DNA from: Desulfatitalea sp. UBA4791
Lineage (GTDB): Bacteria > Desulfobacterota > Desulfobacteria > Desulfobacterales > Desulfosarcinaceae
Reading direction: 5' to 3'
Length of the DNA: 9,061 bases
Assembly: GCA_002402905.1 (NCBI GenBank)
Contig: DHGT01000101.1
Span: forward strand, 1 to 9,061
A program made the translations under genes and the position numbers. Under the pieces are notes generated by a model, which ran no database searches, had not been told where the DNA came from, and saw only the letters and a list, made by a program, of their open reading frames with translations. Positions 5,700 through 9,061 of the stretch are shown here, in pieces. Positions within the stretch are counted from its first letter, which is position 1, and every line of letters begins with the position of its first letter.

Positions 5700-6931
5700 G
5701 CGATACCCCCCTGCACCTGTTCGACGCCATGGGCATCGAACTCGAATACATGATCGTGGATCGCCGGGACCTTTGCGTGCGGCCCGTGGCCGATCGGGTC
5801 TTGATGGCCGCGGCCGGCGACATCGTCTCGGAGATCGAAATGGGGCCGCTGGCCTGGTCCAACGAATTGGTACTGCACGTGATCGAACTCAAGACCAACG
5901 GCCCGGTCCACGCCCTGACCGGCCTGCGTCGCACCTTCGACCAGCACCTCGATCGGATCAATGGCATGTTGCTTCCCATGGACGCCAGGCTCATGCCCAC
6001 GGCCTGCCATCCCTGGATGGATCCCCTGCGCGAAACCGTTCTGTGGCCCCACGAGTACAGCCCGGTCTACGAAGCGTACGACCGTATCTTCGGCTGCAAG
6101 GGGCACGGCTGGTCCAACCTGCAGAGCATGCACATCAACCTGCCCTTTCACGGCGACGATGAATTCGCCCGGCTGCACGCCGCCATCCGCCTGCTGCTGC
6201 CCGTCATGCCGGCCCTGACCGCCGCCTCGCCGATCCTCGACGGCCGCCCGACCGGATTCATGGACGCCCGCATGGAAGTCTACCGCCACAACGCCGAGCG
6301 CATTCCCTCGATCGCCGGCAGGATCGTGCCCGAACCGGTCTACACCCGGGAGGATTACGAACGCCAGATCTTCCGGCGCATGTACGCCGATATCGCCCCC
6401 TTCGATCCCGACGGCACCCTGCAACATGAATTTCTCAACTCCCGGGGCGCCATCTCCCGCTTCGACCGCGGCGCCATCGAGATCCGGGTCCTCGACATCC
6501 AGGAGTGCCCCCGGGCCGACCTGGCCGCCGCCGCCCTGATCACGGCCGCCCTCAAAGATCTGTGCAACGAGCGCTGGGTATCGCTGGAACGTCTCAAGGC
6601 GATGGCAACCCAGCCGCTGGCCGACCTCTTTCTCCGCGTCATCCGCGATGCCGACCAGACCGTCATCGAGCAAAAAGACTTCTTACAGGCCGTGGGCATG
6701 CCCCCCTCAAAGATCCAGGCCAGGGAGGTCTGGCAACACCTGGCCGAAACGGCCCTGTCCACGGCAACGATCGATCCGGACCTGAACCAGGCCCTCGAAA
6801 GCATCTTGGCCAAAGGGTGCCTGGCCCGGCGTATCAGCAAGGCCACAGGCCCCGCTCCAAGCCGGGAAAAGCTGCAGGAAATTTATGGTGCCCTGTGCGA
6901 CTGTCTGGCCGAAGGAGAGCTGTTCCAGTGA
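5696..6931 (+). CDS. GCS2-family carboxylate-amine ligase (glutamate-cysteine ligase-like)
   Basis: This 411-residue protein has the GCS2 (glutamine-synthetase-fold) pattern: GIELEYMIVD (13-22) with metal-binding glutamates, SNELVLHVIELKTNGP (55-70), the HxNLPF motif HINLPF (146-151), and a late NSRGAISRFDRGAIEIRVLD segment (248-267) with the arginines and glutamates of the active site. Such enzymes use ATP to form an amide between a glutamate-type carboxylate and an amine. True gamma-glutamylcysteine synthesis is only one activity in this family, and the context (RimK-like ligase, peptidase, amidohydrolase) argues for another product. The start codon overlaps the stop of the RimK-like gene (ATGA) with no clear Shine-Dalgarno, so translation is probably coupled. 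The stop overlaps the next start (GTGA, 6928-6931). The family call is firm; the substrates are unknown. Confidence 0.85.
   Translation: MSDTPLHLFDAMGIELEYMIVDRRDLCVRPVADRVLMAAAGDIVSEIEMGPLAWSNELVLHVIELKTNGPVHALTGLRRTFDQHLDRINGMLLPMDARLMPTACHPWMDPLRETVLWPHEYSPVYEAYDRIFGCKGHGWSNLQSMHINLPFHGDDEFARLHAAIRLLLPVMPALTAASPILDGRPTGFMDARMEVYRHNAERIPSIAGRIVPEPVYTREDYERQIFRRMYADIAPFDPDGTLQHEFLNSRGAISRFDRGAIEIRVLDIQECPRADLAAAALITAALKDLCNERWVSLERLKAMATQPLADLFLRVIRDADQTVIEQKDFLQAVGMPPSKIQAREVWQHLAETALSTATIDPDLNQALESILAKGCLARRISKATGPAPSREKLQEIYGALCDCLAEGELFQ
6912..6917 (+). promoter_or_regulatory. Ribosome binding site supporting the GTG start at 6928
   Basis: AAGGAG ends ten bases before GTG at 6928, within the end of the GCS2-like gene. 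It supports that GTG over the long in-frame extension reaching back to 6505, which overlaps the GCS2-like gene throughout. Confidence 0.7.
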
Positions 6932-7641
6932 AGACGCGGACCCTGATCATCACCTGTGAACACGGGGGAAATGCCATCCCCCGACCGTATCGCGACCTTT
7001 TCAAGGGCCGGCGCAACCTGCTCGACTCTCACAGCGGCTACGATCTGGGGGCCCTGGCCATGGCGCGCCGCATGGCCAAACGGTTCGGCGCGCCCCTTTT
7101 CGCCGCCACGCGCTCACGCCTGCTGGTGGACCTGAACCGCAGCATCGGCCATCCCAATCTCTTCTCAACCATCACGCGCACCCTGGCGGCCACAGAAAAA
7201 GAAGATATTCTTCGAAAGTACTACACCCCCCATCGCGACCCGATTCAAAAGAGCGTCTCCGAATCCATTTGCAGCGGTCGGGCGGTGCTGCACATCGCCG
7301 TTCACAGCTTCACACCGGTCCTGATGGGCCGCAGCCGAAATATGGACGTGGGCCTGCTTTACGACCCGGCACGACACGGCGAACGAGGCTTTTGTCGAAC
7401 ATGGAAAAGAGAGATACAGGCGCGCAGCCCGGAATGTTCGGTCCGCTGCAACGCCCCCTACAAAGGCGTCTCGGACGGCCTGGCCACCTTCTTTCGAAAC
7501 CTTTTCACCCGCGACTATATGGGCATCGAACTGGAGTTGAACCAGTATCACTATCAGCAGGGACCGGCGGCCTGGGGACGATTGGGCGGCATGGTGCTCG
7601 ATGGGCTCGAAGCGGCTTTGATGAACCTGGACATCAACTGA
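6928..7641 (+). CDS. N-formylglutamate amidohydrolase-family protein
   Basis: This 237-residue protein (GTG start) matches the N-formylglutamate amidohydrolase family. It has TCEHGGN (9-15), HSGYDLGA (35-42), VDLNRS (67-72), HIAVHSFTPV (122-131) and GIELELNQ (199-206), in the family order. Family members are metal-dependent hydrolases; the best known, HutG, cleaves N-formylglutamate in histidine degradation. No hut gene is near, and this gene overlaps the GCS2-like ligase by four bases (GTGA), so it more likely hydrolyses an amide of the cluster's own product or intermediate. The GTG start is supported by AAGGAG ten bases upstream. The last 88 bases, after the ELELNQ motif, overlap the 3' end of a reverse-strand alpha/beta hydrolase gene. 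Family assignment is firm; the substrate is inferred only in general terms. Confidence 0.85.
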   Translation: MKTRTLIITCEHGGNAIPRPYRDLFKGRRNLLDSHSGYDLGALAMARRMAKRFGAPLFAATRSRLLVDLNRSIGHPNLFSTITRTLAATEKEDILRKYYTPHRDPIQKSVSESICSGRAVLHIAVHSFTPVLMGRSRNMDVGLLYDPARHGERGFCRTWKREIQARSPECSVRCNAPYKGVSDGLATFFRNLFTRDYMGIELELNQYHYQQGPAAWGRLGGMVLDGLEAALMNLDIN

Positions 7642-8372
7642 AGCACGGCCTCCGGCTGTTCCAGGTGGGGGACGTGGCCGCAGCGGTCGATCAAAGCCGG
7701 AGTTGCCGGCCCGCCCGACCTGGTGACGATGGCCTGTACCTGCCGTTCGGTGGCGTATTGATCCTCTCGCCCCTGGATCACCAGCAGAGGTGCGCTGATG
7801 GCCGGCAGGGCGTATTCGATATTCCAGTCTGCGAACCAGTCGCTGAGCCAGGTAGCGCTCCAGGCGCGAAAGACCGCTTGGCTCCTTTCGCCGTGGTACT
7901 TGGCCAGTCCGCTCAGCCGGCCGTTTTCAAAAGCCGTCACCGCCGCCCGGATGCCGTCCAGAGTGACCGATTCCACGAACACGTGGGCCGCCTCGGTAAT
8001 GATCCCGGCCAAATGCGGCGGCCTTTCGGCGCCATGCAAGAGGGCGATGGTCCCCCCATCCGAGTGCCCCACCAGAACAATAGGCCGTTCCGGTATGAGC
8101 GCCGCGATTACCCGAGGCAACTCCTGCAAGGCATAGGCGTGCAGGTAGTGAACCGTGCGCGGCGCGGCCGCCGGTGAGGATCCGCCATACCCCAGGCGGT
8201 CGTAGACCAGACCGGCGCAACCGGTGAGCCGGCAGAGCCGCCGGGGAAAATGCTTCCACATAGCCGCGCACCCCAGGCCTTCGTGCAGAAACACCAGGCA
8301 GGGCAGATCTCCATCGCCGTCGATGAACTCGTAGTAAATCCGCAGATCGTCATGTAAGGTGATATGCGCCAA
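7554..8372 (-). CDS. Alpha/beta-fold hydrolase
   Basis: This protein is 272 residues from the chosen start. It carries the canonical hydrolase layout: FLHEGLGCAAMW (28-39, oxyanion-hole region), YDRLGYGGS (57-65), the nucleophile elbow VGHSDGG with Ser104, LLVIQGREDQY with catalytic Asp204, and CGHVPHLEQP with catalytic His233. The cap and substrate pocket do not reveal a substrate; esterase, lactonase or peptidase activity are all possible. The chosen start is TTG at 8372, because GGGGAG lies eight bases upstream and the protein then begins at the first beta strand (MAHITLHDDL). The alternative is GTG at 8417, 15 codons further upstream, six bases after the membrane-protein stop but with its GAAGGA 14 bases away. 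The C-terminal tail of about 18 Ser/Pro-rich residues lies in the 88-base overlap with the converging amidohydrolase gene. Confidence 0.88.
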   Translation of the reverse strand: MAHITLHDDLRIYYEFIDGDGDLPCLVFLHEGLGCAAMWKHFPRRLCRLTGCAGLVYDRLGYGGSSPAAAPRTVHYLHAYALQELPRVIAALIPERPIVLVGHSDGGTIALLHGAERPPHLAGIITEAAHVFVESVTLDGIRAAVTAFENGRLSGLAKYHGERSQAVFRAWSATWLSDWFADWNIEYALPAISAPLLVIQGREDQYATERQVQAIVTRSGGPATPALIDRCGHVPHLEQPEAVLQLMSRFIKAASSPSSTMPPNRPQAAGPC

Positions 8373-8423
8373 CAGGGGCTCTCCCCATACCGCCGGTTGA
8401 TTGCATGCGGCCGGCACGCGCGG

Positions 8424-8882
8424 CTATTTTTTCCTTCGGGACCTCAATAGACTGCCGATCCGGCTGCCGCAAACGGAAAGCAGCGGCACGATCAACAACG
8501 ATGAAATGAATCCCTGCACAATGGAAGCCGCGGCCCAGCCGGGAATTTCGTCATACTGGCGCCAGTAGGCAAAGAGGCTGCCCACCTGGAGATACACGGC
8601 GACGGCGACCGCGCCGATCACGAACAAAAGCACTCTGGGGGGCGTGGCGTCCGAATAGAGGCCCAGAAGAAAAGCGAACAGAAAACTCAACAGAAATGCC
8701 GCCATATGAGAATAGAGCATATTGGCCACATGCTTGATCAGCATGGGATGGCCACCGGCGTTGATCGTCCTGAACGACTCGATGAACAGCGGCGATACGA
8801 AAAAATGAAACAAGTAGATCGTCAGGCACCACGAGAGCAAACCGGTGCCCAGCCACAGCAGTCCAACCGACCAATTTCTCAT
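8424..8882 (-). CDS. Small integral membrane protein of unknown function
   Basis: I do not recognise a family. The 152-residue protein has four predicted membrane segments at about residues 6-29, 55-77, 83-105 and 117-139, and a basic tail ending RSRRKK that should lie in the cytoplasm. The loop between segments 1 and 2 contains INAGGHP and a His-rich stretch (KHVANMLYSH). The ATG at 8882 was chosen because GGGTGA precedes it by seven bases and it follows the stop of the upstream gene (8890-8892) at operon spacing. Other in-frame starts are ATG at 8903 and TTG at 8936, which would overlap that gene. It ends shortly before the alpha/beta hydrolase, so the two are probably cotranscribed. No catalytic motif is visible. 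Confidence 0.75.
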   Translation of the reverse strand: MRNWSVGLLWLGTGLLSWCLTIYLFHFFVSPLFIESFRTINAGGHPMLIKHVANMLYSHMAAFLLSFLFAFLLGLYSDATPPRVLLFVIGAVAVAVYLQVGSLFAYWRQYDEIPGWAAASIVQGFISSLLIVPLLSVCGSRIGSLLRSRRKK

Positions 8883-8889
8883 TCCGCTA

Positions 8890-9061
8890 TCACCCGTCGT
8901 CATGGTCCATGCGCTCGCTTCCAAATCCGTGGTCAAAACCCAGCAGTTCTAACTGAATGTGATTCACCCTGAAGGGCCTGCATTCCAGAAGGTGTTTGAC
9001 AAAAAAAATCGCATGGCAACGGTTATGGCAGGCCCAGGTGGGGCAGGTGGCCAGGGCCACG
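8890..9061 (-). CDS. C-terminal fragment of a Cys-rich gene, cut by the window edge
   Basis: The reverse strand is open for 56 codons from the right edge (9060) to TGA at 8890-8892, too short to stand out as an ORF. It has mostly G or C at third positions near the edge, and it ends seven bases before the ATG of the membrane protein gene, which is normal operon spacing. The translation has Cys at fragment positions 6, 11, 15 and 27 (TCPTWACHNRCH, then LLECRPF), several histidines, and an acidic His-rich end (ERMDHDDG). This could be a metal or iron-sulfur site, but I do not recognise the family. The true start is outside the window. Confidence 0.5.
   Translation of the reverse strand, partial: VALATCPTWACHNRCHAIFFVKHLLECRPFRVNHIQLELLGFDHGFGSERMDHDDG

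Noticed and set aside
6505..6927. Upstream extension of the amidohydrolase frame
   Set aside because: It lies entirely inside the GCS2-like gene in another frame. The GTG at 6928 has a ribosome binding site, and family similarity begins right there.
4230..6931. Glutathione synthesis pair (GshA plus GshB)
   Set aside because: The GCS2 and ATP-grasp combination is superficially similar, but the ATP-grasp protein is RimK-like with a long N-terminal domain, and the peptidase and amidohydrolase partners do not belong to glutathione synthesis.
7269..8177. Forward 302-codon frame across the amidohydrolase 3' end and the alpha/beta hydrolase
   Set aside because: It is antisense to an intact hydrolase with a full Ser/Asp/His triad and shows no motif of its own.
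8996..9028. Forward promoter from TTGACA at 8996 and a start at ATG 9013
   Set aside because: The only TATAAT-like element is 21 bases away, and the region is better read as reverse-strand coding sequence. The forward frame from 9013 is short and Gly-rich with poor third-position GC.

Overview
The window is about 60% GC by eye and densely coding. It carries seven forward genes, then two complete genes plus one edge-truncated gene on the reverse strand. No rRNA, tRNA, CRISPR array, insertion sequence or phage gene was seen. A metY-metX-metW methionine operon behind a SAM-I-type riboswitch with an intrinsic terminator, together with strong AAGGAGG-type ribosome binding sites, fits a deltaproteobacterium (Desulfobacterota, for example a Desulfosarcina/Desulfococcus-like sulfate reducer). 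That placement is an inference from gene content and style, not from a marker gene.

Region 1 (1-3360) is methionine synthesis by direct sulfhydrylation. A sigma70-like promoter (48-75) leads into a SAM riboswitch (95-185) and a terminator (214-238). These control metY (O-acetylhomoserine sulfhydrylase), metX (homoserine O-acyltransferase) and metW (a methyltransferase-fold partner of MetX). MetX activates homoserine, MetY inserts sulfide to give homocysteine, and MetW probably modulates MetX. The riboswitch should shut the operon off when SAM is plentiful.

Region 2 (3361-7641) follows a 136-base gap holding a possible weak terminator and a poor candidate promoter. It is a tightly packed four-gene set: a soluble C39-like cysteine peptidase, a RimK-type ATP-grasp ligase with a long N-terminal domain, a GCS2-type carboxylate-amine ligase, and an N-formylglutamate amidohydrolase-family protein. 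The last three are joined by 4-base stop/start overlaps. Two amide-forming ligases plus two amide-cleaving hydrolases suggest a pathway that builds and trims a small peptide or amino-acid conjugate. The product cannot be read from the sequence, and this is the most interesting part of the window.

Region 3 (7554-9061, reverse strand) holds an alpha/beta hydrolase whose 3' end overlaps the amidohydrolase gene tail-to-tail by 88 bases, a small four-helix membrane protein, and the Cys-rich C-terminal end of a gene running off the right edge. These three are closely spaced and look like one reverse-strand operon, unrelated in any obvious way to the forward genes.
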